A stretch of 64,000 nucleotides of DNA. Source: Fragilaria crotonensis. Its lineage: Eukaryota; Bacillariophyta; Fragilariophyceae; Fragilariales; Fragilariaceae. The stretch is from NCBI GenBank assembly GCA_022925895.1, contig JAKSYS010000211.1:1-64000 (forward strand). The letters are read 5' to 3'. Positions 21,511 to 31,882 of the stretch are shown here, piece by piece; position 1 is the stretch's first letter; each line of letters starts with the position of its first letter. The notes under the pieces are model-generated. The model worked only from the letters and a program-made list of their open reading frames with translations. It searched no databases and was not told the DNA's origin. The position numbers and the translations under genes were made by a program.

Positions 21511-24475
21511 ATGAGTAATAACACCACATCAGAGGGCGCTCATCAGCCACTTGATGATGGGGGCATTGATGCTGATGGTATTCCCGGTGGTGTTGAGGTA
21601 GCAGGAGGAATGCCAACACCGCCAGAACTCGTGTTGACGCATAGCAGCAGTGTATGCAAAAAAGTCTACGTCGATTCTGGTAATGATAAGACAATATTGT
21701 ACGTGTTGTCGATTGGCCTCGAGCATGACAATGAACCTCTTTTTTCCCTTGAACAGGAACCGTGGTCAACCCTTTCAAAGAACACACTCCGCCCGCCCAA
21801 GAACTCCGACCTTGTAAAAGAAGTCCGACGTCGAGCGATAGCTTCGAATATGAGGTCGGCACCACGCCCAAGCAACTGGACACGAAATCAAATGATTGAG
21901 TGGCTTGAAGAACATCCTGTGTCCGATTCCATGGATGTTCAATTCCTTACATTTGAAGTGCTGAGGCTACAAGAAATAAGCATCAGGATGCAACAGGAGC
22001 AGCAACAGTTCCTTACTATGGACGGCATTTCAGGTGCACTACTGAAAGGCGGTAATTGGCGTGGCTGTGTTCCGTATTTACGAGTCATCATGACTCTGAC
22101 ACGTGACGATGTCAAATCGTTGTTTCTTTCTAGGGGAAACTGCCTTTCACGAACACAATTAGATGCCCGTAACTCCAATACTAGGTGAGTGTGCTCAAGT
22201 GGATTGTGATGCATGATGTTAACAACAACTTTGCGAAACTGTGCTAACCTTCTCTTTCTCGTTGTGTTAATCTCGTCTCAACCTTTTCTGTCTCGATCTC
22301 TTTTCAACTTGATTCTCGTCTCAATCACGTCACGTCTCGTCTCGTCTCGTCTCAATCACGTCTCTTCTTGACCCGGCTCGATCACTGTCTCAATCTTGTC
22401 TCGTCGTGATCTCACGTATCGTTCTCGTCGTCTCGTCTCGTCTTTCCTTGGTTGTCTTGTCTCATCTCGTCTCTTTTCTCGCGTCTCTGGTGTCTCGCTC
22501 GTGCGTCGCTCTCGTTCTCCTTCTCGTTCTTGCTGCCTCCTCTTGTTGTCTCGTCTCTTTTCTCGTGTCTCTCGTGGTCTCTTGTGCGTCGCTCTCGTTG
22601 CTGCCTCTTCTTATCTCTCGTCTCAGAATTTTTTCCGAGGAGTTTTTGCCAAGTAAGTGGTTGTTTCTACGTGAGTTCTGGTACGTTTTCTACGCAACTT
22701 AGAGCACAACAAAGTCAAGTCAACGGATGGCGCTACAGCCTTCCCCCGACCTCTCGTCTACAAGTATCAACACCAATATGCTTGAGAATGATTGTGGTGC
22801 AATTGGCATCAACGCGTATGGAGTGGTTGCAGCGTTTGAGGTATCATCAGATGTGCGACGTGATCGATTTTTCCTCATGTAGAAACCGGTATTGTTTCTA
22901 CGCTGTCTATCCCAATTTTGCTTGATTCAACACCATCAGCGACGAAGGACCTCCGACCGATTGCTGGTATCCATTCCAGCACCGTGACCTATTTACTGCT
23001 GACCGAAGTACTGTGACGAAATCCGATATGACTATTGGGGTGACTCCACCCAGTTCCATGACCCAACACCTTTCCGCTACGCGCCCTTTGGCGTTTCAAA
23101 TGACCGAACACACCGCTACCAAATTCGAACGAAAGTTGGGTGACCTGATCCTCCGAGTATACCGCTACGCACCATATGGTGGTGCTCTACATGCTACCGA
23201 CGTACACTGCGACAACTAAACCTACGCAACTAAGTTCAATGATCCAGGTTTTCCCGCACTACAGTCACCTCCCTATGATACTGACTCCATGCAGCATTAT
23301 TTGGCACAATTTCAGTACGAAAGTACTGCAGTAACAGAAAACAATTATGGTGGCCTCTACTGTACCCCAGGGTAGCGGTCATCCGTGTGAGTCGAGTTCC
23401 GTCTTCGTCCGGAACAGCGGCAGCACGTAAAATAGATATTCGGTTTTTTTTATCTCTCGTCTCGTTCGTTCTCTTCTCTTTCTCATTGTCTTCGACGCGA
23501 AGACCACAAACTTGTTATGAACTTATTGCAGAGCTTTGGAATAGCTCTGACTTCAATCCAACAGCACCTCCATCAAGATGTCATTCGGACTTTGTATCGG
23601 AAATCGATTGCTCCCATGCCGCAATTATTGGTCTTACTGCAGCAACGGCCGTCAAAATCGCAGACATCTTCACTTCTATGCGATGCAAGCTCTTGACGAT
23701 TATCAAGAATTGGGAAGCAAGTGGCCAGGGCGATGGTGGTATGGACCGAGAGCATGATGGGAGAGATGATGAACAACACAACCTTGATGACGCGAATGGT
23801 AGTAGGGACCGAGAGTTGGATGTATTCGAACAACAACAAGAGCTTGATGAGAATGCTGACGCGACTTTGGACGAGATTAACAAGTTTGGAAGTCTCAGGC
23901 ATCGACCAGCTAGGGCCCTCGACAGTCGAGCTGCCTTCCTAAGAGGAATGCCTTCCTACATCCTCTACTACTGGGAAGTGGCCGATAGTCAACAGTTGTT
24001 GTCGTCGTGTCTGCAGCGACTCAGTGACCATGCAAATGCTACTGACGCGTCATCAGCAGCTCTTGTGTCAAGGAGAGGAGGAACGGCATCAGTCAGGAGC
24101 AACCACATCACCAGCAGCGGTGGAAGCAGTCGCAGTGGCAGTCGTGGCAGTCGCAGGCGAAACACTGACGAGGAAACAGATGACGATATCACCAATGCTA
24201 CTACCGAAAATCAATTGGTGCAGTCACTTCAAGACCTTGTAGATTCCCAGCGAAGTTTGCTTTCGGATCGTGCACTTGATCGCGAACATCAGGAGCGTGA
24301 GAATACTCGGAAACGACGTTTTGATCGACGTTCCTTTTTAGTTGATGAGGCTCGGATGTATAGAATGAAGATTGCTGAATTCAGCTGTGTTGATGACGAC
24401 CGCAGTCGCCGCATGTTGCATTTCTACACTTCCGAACTTAGCAAATTGGAGGAGGAGATTCGACAATTGGATTAG
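21511..24475 (+). CDS. Harbinger accessory protein gene(s), multi-exon, model uncertain
   Basis: Exon 1 (21511-22186) starts at a clear ATG and encodes about 225 residues, including RPSNWTRNQMIEWLEEHP, a block of the kind found in accessory proteins of diatom Harbinger elements. It ends at ACTAG/GTGAGT, a strong donor. A plausible second exon around 22707-22880 (MALQPSPDLSSTS...GVVAAFEVSSDVRRDRFFLM, then a stop) uses an acceptor near 22706. Farther on, a frame from about 23505 to the stop at 24475 encodes about 320 residues: ELWNSSDFNPTAPPSRC, IADIFTSMR, an acidic Gln/Asp-rich middle, an Arg/Ser-rich part and a C-terminal coiled-coil-like end (HFYTSELSKLEEEIRQLD). It is preceded by a donor-like GTGAGT at 23387 and a pyrimidine tract. 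The segment 22880-23386 does not give one clean frame. This may be one gene or two, and the middle may be decayed. No Myb domain was recognised. Confidence 0.5.
22249..22660 (+). repeat. TCTCG-rich polypyrimidine tract
   Basis: About 400 bases are dominated by TCTCG, TCTTC and TCGTC words on the plus strand, just after the exon-1 donor at 22187. A shorter tract of similar composition lies at 23446-23500. Both fall where introns of the accessory gene are expected and could act as oversized pyrimidine tracts, or may be simple-repeat expansions. Confidence 0.75.
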
Positions 24476-24580
24476 CAATAGGTAGTAGTACTATATGCAT
24501 AGATGTCATCTACATGTGTTGTCGTTCCGATCAGCATGGTAACTAGTACTAGTAGTAATGCCTAGTATGTTTAGCACGTC

Positions 24581-25999
24581 TCAGCATGGACGTTGTACAC
24601 TGGGCGGTCTTGTTACACCAATACCTGCAATGTATGCATGAAGCTGCTCTCTTGGCAGTGGTGCATCGGTCACCAATTCATAACGGCGCTGTCTACGACG
24701 ACGACCTGCATGTCCGATGTCATCGAAGTGCTCACCGCCATGTAACAATTGCTCTGGAACAACATCAGAGTCCTCATTATGACCTTCAACTCGGACCAAG
24801 GGGACAGCACCATTGATTTCAGATGTCCATTCGTCCCTCGCAGTATTTGCAGAAATGTCATTGTCATTTGCATTGATACAGTAGTTGTGTAGCTTTGCTA
24901 GAGCCACAACCAACGCAACAGTCTTCTCAATTCTGATGTTCATTGGTATCGCGCTCCTAAGTATCGCCCATCGTTGTGTCAAAATTCCAAAGGTGCACTC
25001 AATACGTATTCGCAGCTGCGAATGATAAAAGTTGTAAGCATCCTTTGTCCCACCGGACACGGCCGCATATGGAGTTGCCATGTAAGGCGTATTCAAGTAC
25101 GCATTGTCCCCGAAAATGCATAGACCAGGAGCTAGAAGCCCATTCTCTAATCGACGATAGAGGGACATCCCCTCAAAAGCAAGACAATCTGAAGTAGATC
25201 CAGGATACATGATGGAAATGTCAAGGATCCTACCCCGAACGTCACAGACTGCCTGGCAATTCAGTCCGAACTTACTTTTTCGAGTACACATGAACTTACC
25301 ATCGTTGCAACCAACGTCCATGCAGTCTTTCTTGGAGGGCTTATGTATCCATATAAGGATGCCATCTATCGCCCCAGCACAACACTTGAAGCCTGCACTT
25401 GATACTTGTTGAAAACCACGTGCAATTTGTCGTTGATCCTCATGGTCATTTGGGTATTCAATCTTGAAGTTTGGATGAGAATTTATTGCGTCTACAACAT
25501 ACCAGTAACTTCTGATTGTATCTGAATGACCAATACCATACGTTGTCATAAGATCATACGCTGATCCACCAGAAAACCATCTAATTGCACAGGCAAGCCG
25601 TACGTCTGGCGAGATTGGACCATTTGGAACAAATCTTTTTGGTCCTCCCGTTTGACCACATGAAAGAACTATATAGGGACGAAGCTCGTCCGCAAGAGCC
25701 TTGAAGGTCCTGTATTGCATTCGATATGCCCTTCTGAAATACAAGGGTCCAAGTTCATTGTAGATGTCCTCTACAGACCTTCTCTTGCGCACTCGAAAAT
25801 GTCTAGTGCGACGAGGCCTTGTTCTGTTACGCATACGAAAACGACGTCCTTGAACTTTCCTCGCTTGAAGATTAGCAAGGACAGCTGCAATATTCGCAAC
25901 GATGCTACAAACCCTGAAGGAGTTCTCTAAGCCCTCGTCATGGGACATCTGTACATTGCTGTCGGCGGCAGTCATGATATAGTGACAAGTTAAATACAT
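24581..25999 (-). CDS. PIF/Harbinger DDE transposase (HARBI1-like)
   Basis: A single frame of 472 residues starts at the ATG at 25999. The DDE_4/HARBI1-type nuclease motifs are intact and in order: Asp212 in GAIDG, Asp298 in FGDNAY and Glu334 in IECTFG, with the family blocks YPGSTSDCLAF and ILTQRWAILR between and after. An Arg-rich segment at residues 50-75 (RRFRMRNRTRPRRTRHFRVRKRR) probably binds DNA or directs nuclear import. No stop or frame change is visible, so this copy may be recent. It cuts and pastes the element together with the accessory protein encoded convergently at 21511-24475. The two genes are separated by about 100 bases. Confidence 0.9.
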   Translation of the reverse strand: MYLTCHYIMTAADSNVQMSHDEGLENSFRVCSIVANIAAVLANLQARKVQGRRFRMRNRTRPRRTRHFRVRKRRSVEDIYNELGPLYFRRAYRMQYRTFKALADELRPYIVLSCGQTGGPKRFVPNGPISPDVRLACAIRWFSGGSAYDLMTTYGIGHSDTIRSYWYVVDAINSHPNFKIEYPNDHEDQRQIARGFQQVSSAGFKCCAGAIDGILIWIHKPSKKDCMDVGCNDGKFMCTRKSKFGLNCQAVCDVRGRILDISIMYPGSTSDCLAFEGMSLYRRLENGLLAPGLCIFGDNAYLNTPYMATPYAAVSGGTKDAYNFYHSQLRIRIECTFGILTQRWAILRSAIPMNIRIEKTVALVVALAKLHNYCINANDNDISANTARDEWTSEINGAVPLVRVEGHNEDSDVVPEQLLHGGEHFDDIGHAGRRRRQRRYELVTDAPLPREQLHAYIAGIGVTRPPSVQRPC

Positions 26000-26297
26000 G
26001 TCACAAGCATGACGAATCTTCGGTCTGGAGTGCTACTCACGTTCGTCTTCTTGGATATAAAACTTGGGAGTTTCCTACTTGGATACTAAGTTTTAGTTTT
26101 GCTGTATACTTGCCACTGGACCAGGATGAAATCGAACCTTCTTTTTCTTTCCGAAGATTCCGTTGGGAACTTGGAAACTTGGATCGAAGTTTGGAAATTT
26201 TTTGCTGTATACACACACCCTAAGGACCATTTTTCCCCAGAATAGACGCGGCGTTCTGTTTTGCGGGACGTTTCGTTCGCTGCAAGCACCGGCCTGA

Positions 26298-27209
26298 GAA
26301 GAATTTGTCAATTTTGTTTTTTGCAAAAATGGTCTCAAGTACACGGACATTTGTTGTTCACGAAAAGCACAAGAAACCGAAAACTAGCGTGCATGGTACG
26401 TAACGCTCTACGAAAGCCATTTACCACACATACCATGAATGTACGTTACGTATGAATACACCTTTTGTTTAGGAATTGGTCGACAGTATGAAGTATGAAC
26501 AAATACAGCCATGTGGACAGAACGCAACACAACAGTAAACTGTCGCGTTCACACAAAAATCTTCTCCGAGAAGGAATTCCGGAGAAGACGTTTCCTGGAG
26601 AAGAAATCATGGGTATGTGAGAAGATTTTGTCAATTTTGTTTCTTAGGAATTTCCATGAGAAGAATGCAATGGTAAGCACGCCATGCCTCCCCGAGAGCA
26701 AGCCAAGGCACAAACTCAAATATTGCCGTTATTGCATTAACCCGTAACTCCTTGAAGAGTAAGATTCCGGATGTCCCTGGTACTACAGTAGCTAGTACAA
26801 GGTACATGTCTACCCTTCAATCGAACATTCATTCTACACATATCATACATAACCCAATTGAGAATGGGTTATGTGCGTACGTATATGGACATGTATATAT
26901 ATATCATAGCCCAATACTTCGAGTTCCGAAGCACAAAAAATCGAAAAAACTAAATCGCACTTTTGTTGTTTCCTTTTTCTTGGAGTGACGTCATTCAAGT
27001 TCTGCGAATTTCCTGTCTCGCGAAGGGGCGATGTGTTCCTCACTATTTGGTTACGTTGTACAGTATCTGGAAGCCCTGAAGTACCAACACCTCCAGCATA
27101 CAAGGATACTCGAGCCAGGGGATGAAGAACACAACATCTGTTTGCTGACAAGGATTGGTACATTCATGGTGCTCGTGTGCAGACATCATAAAGTCTCCAA
27201 CAGCTGAAC
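26298..27209. other. Intergenic region with GAGAAG-type repeats
   Basis: About 0.9 kb without a supported gene. A 28-base direct repeat (26295-26322 and 26618-26645, TGAGAAGAWTTTGTCAATTT core) and several GAATTCCGGAGAAG-like words lie at 26555-26665. A small perfect hairpin (CATAACCCA, 8-base loop, TGGGTTATG) lies at about 26848-26873. The right end should hold the transporter promoter. Confidence 0.55.
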
Positions 27210-28487
27210 ATGAAGAATCTTACAACGCAAGCCTTGCTGGCGCTCTGGTTCCTGCAATCAGTTGGTGCCTTTGCCCCGCCAAGACATGCCTCCTCGTCTG
27301 CTACTCTCCGGCCGGGCAGCTACTCCCTATCAAGACGCTGGGTCGTCACTAAACCGACTTTGGATCTGGTATCAACATCTGAAGTGGAAACGCTAGCCGT
27401 TCAAGAGGAAACTTTGGGTGCATCCGACACGTCTTCGGATGAGTATCAGCAAGGGTTTGCCATTATTTCGTTTATTACGCTTCTGAATGCTAGTCTGGCA
27501 CCTGTTTGGCACACTGTGTTTACAGATGGAGGCCCACCGCCATTGTTCTTGAATGCCATAGTGTCGGTTGTAGCCCTGATTGGTTTGCTCACCTTGGGGC
27601 CCTTGTTGGATCGAAATGTTGATACTATGGCCGCTCTGGCGGAGAATAACGAAGAGAAGTGGAGTTTGAAATCCTTTCGAGGTGGGATGGAGTTAGGCAT
27701 TTGGAAGGGACTTGGTAAGTAACGGTGTGACGTGACGGTGCTTTGGAGCACGATGGATGCCGACTGACACCAATTGTGCGGTCACGTCACAGGTACAACA
27801 TGCCACATTTTTGGCATGTCCCTCACAACTGCCAACCATGGCGCCTTTTTGCTACAATTGACAACCCTTATCGTTCCCATTTTACAAAGTCTCAGAGGAG
27901 AACGTATTCCTCGCCAAGTTCAATTAGCTGTAATCTTGGCATTGGCAGGAATTGTTGCGTTCACTCAAGACCCTGGCTCCGCCAGTGCTGCGGCACTTGA
28001 TGCTGACAAGGTCCTCATGGGTGATGTTCTTGTTTTAGGAGCGGCTATCTTTTACAGCTTTTACGACATTCAAACCTTTTACTGGGGTAGGGAAGTCCCA
28101 AGAACGGAGTTAGTAACCATCAAGATCGGATTCCAGGCAATCTTGTCGTGCGTATTGTGCGCGGTTGTTAATGGACCAGAAGTTCAACAATACCTGTCCA
28201 CCGGACCAAACTATGAAGTACTTATTCCCACCGTCTTGTGGAGTGGTTTAATTGTCAACGCGCTGGCTACCTTTTTACAAGTTGGCGGTATGCAGGCGGT
28301 TGGACCAACTCGGGCTCAAACAATTTTTGCTTCCCAACCGTTCTGGGCCTCAATTCTGAATTTTATTTTTTTGGGTGAAGTCGTGGGCGTTCAAGGCTTT
28401 GCTGGGGGAGGTGCCTTTTTGGGCGCACTCTATCTGGCTGCCACCGCGAAACCATCGGAGGCCGATCCAGTTGGAGAGACTGAGTAG
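27210..28487 (+). CDS. EamA/DMT-family transporter, plastid-type presequence
   Basis: Two exons, 27210-27714 and 27793-28487, flank a 78-bp GT-AG intron that splits a Gly codon (GLG/TTCHIFG). The product has 399 residues. Residues 1-20 form a signal peptide, and the cleavage region reads VGA-FAPPRH, an ASAFAP-like motif of diatom plastid preproteins, followed by a Ser/Arg-rich transit segment. The rest has about ten membrane helices in the two-half drug/metabolite transporter arrangement, with the EamA-like stretches LTTANHGAFLLQLTTLIVPI and ASQPFWASILNFIFLGE. The likely location is the plastid envelope or thylakoid system; the substrate (sugar phosphate, nucleotide sugar or other metabolite) cannot be told from sequence. 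The start is the first ATG and begins the signal peptide. Confidence 0.85.
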
Positions 28488-29546
28488 TTGTACTCGAATT
28501 TGTTGTTTCACCAAATAATACTGTTTTCGAAGGGACGACACATCAACGAAGAGTCCGCTATTATTCATCCAATTGCATTTTTGCGCCGACGCTGGGAGGG
28601 AGTTCTTTACCATTTCACAGCACAAGAATTTCACAAGAGCTGTCCAAGCCTTGTGGAAATCACACTTGCCACAACCATCCGGGATCGAAGAAGATGCATG
28701 CAATAGCTATTATGTATAATATATTGACGCCCGAAAGCTTTGGTATCGGGACTTGTGCGCATTAACCTTAGTTGTGGGACATATCTGCCGCTCTGCAAGT
28801 TGTGCAGGGTTCTGGAGGCTTCCGAACCTGAAGGAGTGGTTGACTCCATGATTCATGCTACACCTCTCCCTAGGAAGTATACGGTACTATCCCAATGGAC
28901 CTAACAAAGGGGTAGGTGATTCTTCAAGGGATCATGGTGGCGATTTAGGCTGTCTAACCATAATGATGATGACCAATCAACGTGCAGCTGTTGACGGACA
29001 CCTTGGACAGGTGCACCATTGATTGTCAATACTGCTATTAGAAGGATCGATTCGTGTGGTACCAAGCACTCTTAGATGGGCCATAGTTCGGGAGACTGAC
29101 TCGAAGTATAATCGCGCTTCTGCAAACCTCGGAGAATAACTCATGCTGCGAACAATCCCTAGAGTACTAAAATGTAGAAAAGGCTAAGGCTTTCTTCTTC
29201 TGTCGAAACCGAGAAGGTCTAGGTCTTCTTAATGCCGAGAAATCCTCGAAACACCTGGGGTGACATATAATGTTTCATTAACTAACTGTACTGCGCACAA
29301 TCTTAGGAATGTTGTTCTTTGTGTTCCATCCTACTAAGCAACTTGTAGACTAGGCTCTTCAAGAATTTTCTAGCTGCGACCTTTCGCGGAGAGGTCGCAA
29401 TGCAAAGAATAATTGAGTTAACAGTATGACCACACCTCAGTCGTCAGTAGTAATAGCATAGGCACATATTATAGTAGTGGTCAGTAAAACCGTGTATTGT
29501 ACACCTCACGTCGCCAAGGCGAACGCGTCAAAGAGTTGGCCAGGTT
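28488..29546. other. 1-kb intergenic region
   Basis: No supported gene and no clear repeat. It lies between the 3' end of the transporter and the 3' end of the small minus-strand gene, so it should contain both 3' untranslated regions. Confidence 0.45.
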
Positions 29547-30083
29547 CTAGTTTCCTTCCCCCATGGACTCCGTGTCGGAAATCTGTGTTGAAAACGAGAC
29601 CCGTCGCATCTCACTTATACAAGAGTCAGTTTGGGTTACGCAGGATTGAGCGATACCGTCATCCCAAATCTGTTGTGGCTCTAATCGCATATCTGTTTCA
29701 AAGTAGAAGGAATAGTCAATAACGTCACGAGCTTCCCCGATTGAGGACAAAGTGGCCAATCGGGGAATTTCGGATTCCAATGACTGTCGGTCCTCCAACT
29801 CTTCTTGACAGATGGAATACGGATATGGAGTAATCACATTGTAAAAAGCCTCATCATGACAACTTGAATCATCGTCATCTTCTTCCATCCCGATGGGATT
29901 GGCTCTGCTCACAGTAGGTGGTGACCCGATGCCGTCATCTTCGGGTTGACGGAATATAGACTTGTTGAAAAGCTCTTGCGAATATGTCGGTTCATCATCA
30001 TGATTATCGTAAGAAAGATCTGAGTAAATGGGCTGGAAAAAAGAAAAGCCTAAGTACTCCTGGTGTTGATGATAAGACTCCAT
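29547..30083 (-). CDS. Small acidic protein of unknown function
   Basis: From the ATG at 30083 the frame encodes 178 residues. The composition is coding-like: acidic (EEDDDDSSCHDEA), rich in Ser, Tyr and Gln, with a basic MRRVSFSTQ segment near the C-terminus that looks like a phosphorylatable Ser site followed by SDTESMGEGN. There is no signal peptide, membrane helix or family motif I recognise. The opposite strand has only a short frame. It is plausibly real because of its length and biased composition, but it has no functional clue. Confidence 0.5.
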   Translation of the reverse strand: MESYHQHQEYLGFSFFQPIYSDLSYDNHDDEPTYSQELFNKSIFRQPEDDGIGSPPTVSRANPIGMEEDDDDSSCHDEAFYNVITPYPYSICQEELEDRQSLESEIPRLATLSSIGEARDVIDYSFYFETDMRLEPQQIWDDGIAQSCVTQTDSCISEMRRVSFSTQISDTESMGEGN

Positions 30084-31882
30084 TGTCAATGTTGTAAAGT
30101 GTGAAGTGTGGACTGTTAACGCGACCGACTCCTAGTGGTGTTGCCAATGAGAAGGACAAAGTTGAAATTGTGATCGAAATTTGTCGATGTCGTGTTGGTT
30201 GCGGCTCGTATCATCGCACTTTCTTCAGCGGGAGGTTTGGCGAGAAATTTGAATCTCGGAGTTTGACTGTCAAGATCATTGTTGTGTCATCATCACTATA
30301 GATTGTAAATAAAGTGTAAATACCCATATGTATGCTCCTACAATCCACGTACAAGCGTTTCAACTGAAGGCCAAGGAATGGAACGGAAGGTTCACAAGCG
30401 AAGTCTGAGATGTCACGTAGGAATCAAATTTGAAACCCAATAATTCGTCTCCGCGCACCTTGTACAAACGGTGCTTCGCTGTACGAAACATGGACTCTTG
30501 AGAAGAAGGAAATATTTATTTTATCTTACAAAAATAAAGACTCCGAAAGGAGAAGGTCGGATTGCACATGAAACACTTTATGCCGGCCAGCTTTCACTCA
30601 CTTTCCAAGATTGCTGTTTCAATGCTGTATCCAACCATGAGGAGAAATATAAAACGGATGCACGATTGTCGAGTCCTTTGCTGCAATGATTGTGTGTCTG
30701 TTTCGAACACTTCATGGAGTTCCCGCCGTTGGGTAAATGCACTGGCGATTCACACCCAGTCTGACTGCTCGCTCGTGGTGTAAACAATCACGCAATTCTT
30801 CTTTCGTCTGAGTTAGGACAAGAAAGAAGAAATAGAACAGATACATAGAACGCATTGACATGTGACGTCGAAGCATGCTCTCATGCCCTCCATATGTTAT
30901 TAGGTCTTTTTGGAATCCTATACGGCATTAGGTTGTACTGTACGTTGTACGTTAATGTATCGAGTTGTATACATTAAATAATTCTGATAGAGTTGCACCA
31001 GGGTATTATACCTTATATTACAGTGAAATCTATGATATATTAAACAGGACAGGTGTACCCTGTAGTCCCGTGCTACGTTAACGGGGATAAGGGTTAGCCT
31101 CCCGACCGAAGCTGTGTTATCAGGGTAACTCTTCCTCATTTCGGGAATTAGTTCTCTATTTCAACATTTTTAAAGTTCCCGATATAAACTAAGAAGAACA
31201 CGTAAGATTCAGTATAGTCGATCGACTGGCCAGGGCCCAAATCTTTGCGGGGCTAGCGAAGGGCGCAGTGCCACGAACAGGCAATGACTGGTAGAACTGG
31301 TCACAGGTGTACTTAATTACTGTGTGTTGGGAATCTGAGGTATTGTTGCATGATATGATGCTGGATCACTCGATGGATCCGTTCACTCTCAGCATCACCC
31401 TCTCTCATGCATTACAAGGCGTTAGTGATGGATCCGGATGGTTGAAACAGATGGGAGCATATGGTTGGACTAGCTTTGAGCAATGATCTCGGTGGGCAAG
31501 TGGCAGCAGGTATGGGGGTCGCATTTGGCGTGAAGCAATCCTAAGTATGCATATGAGGAGGCAGGGATTGCAAGTTGTGAGGGTTCTTGCCTGACATTAT
31601 TTACAGAAAGACAAACTGGAAATGGAAAAGCTCTCGCATTGTAATCGGCGGGCCAGCATGAGGCAAGTACAAGCTGATCACCAGTATTTAAGCTCAGCAT
31701 CCTTTATTGGGAGGCAGAAAAGAAAGAAAGAAAGTGTGCAACACACTGGTTTTGTCCAAAGACGGGTGATGGTGAAAACCCTATAATTAGGTCTATAATT
31801 ATCATTATCTCCCTCCTCCATATTCAATGAGCAGATTCTGTAGGAAACTTTCTGGACAAGACAGCATGCAGGCCGACCAGAT
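30084..31882. other. 1.8-kb gene-poor stretch
   Basis: Only short frames on both strands, none with a domain I recognise. No terminal repeats or tandem arrays were noticed apart from a short GAAA run at 31718-31735. Confidence 0.5.

Larger units (their letters stand above)
20777..26220. mobile_element. PIF/Harbinger transposon, near complete
   Basis: The termini start GGGTGTGTGTATACAGC (20777, and inverted ending at 26220) and sit between 3-bp TAA duplications (20774-20776 and 26221-26223), the hallmark target site of this superfamily. Once the 445-bp insert and its duplicated 8 bases in the left end are discounted, the terminal inverted repeats extend about 70 bases, through CAAACTT(G/C)GATCCAAGTTTCC and AACGGAATCT. 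Subterminal copies of AACTTGGA and its complement follow on both sides. Inside are an accessory gene on the plus strand (21511 to 24475) and a DDE transposase on the minus strand (25999-24581), in convergent order. Without the insert its length is about 4.99 kb. Confidence 0.88.
20069..26294. mobile_element. Outer DNA element with GGCCGG termini (host of the nest)
   Basis: The ends are 27-base inverted repeats beginning GGCCGGTGCTTGCAGCGAAC (20069-20095 and, inverted, 26268-26294), flanked by the 3-bp direct repeat TGA (20066-20068 and 26295-26297). Joining the flanks gives a sequence very like 26645-26665 (AGGAATTTCCATGAGAAGAA), which acts as an empty-site paralogue. Without the Harbinger insertion the element is only about 0.8 kb, so it is non-autonomous. 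A short frame at 20283-20613 has no domain I recognise. Superfamily unassigned: a 3-bp duplication with GG-starting ends fits several families. Confidence 0.75.
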
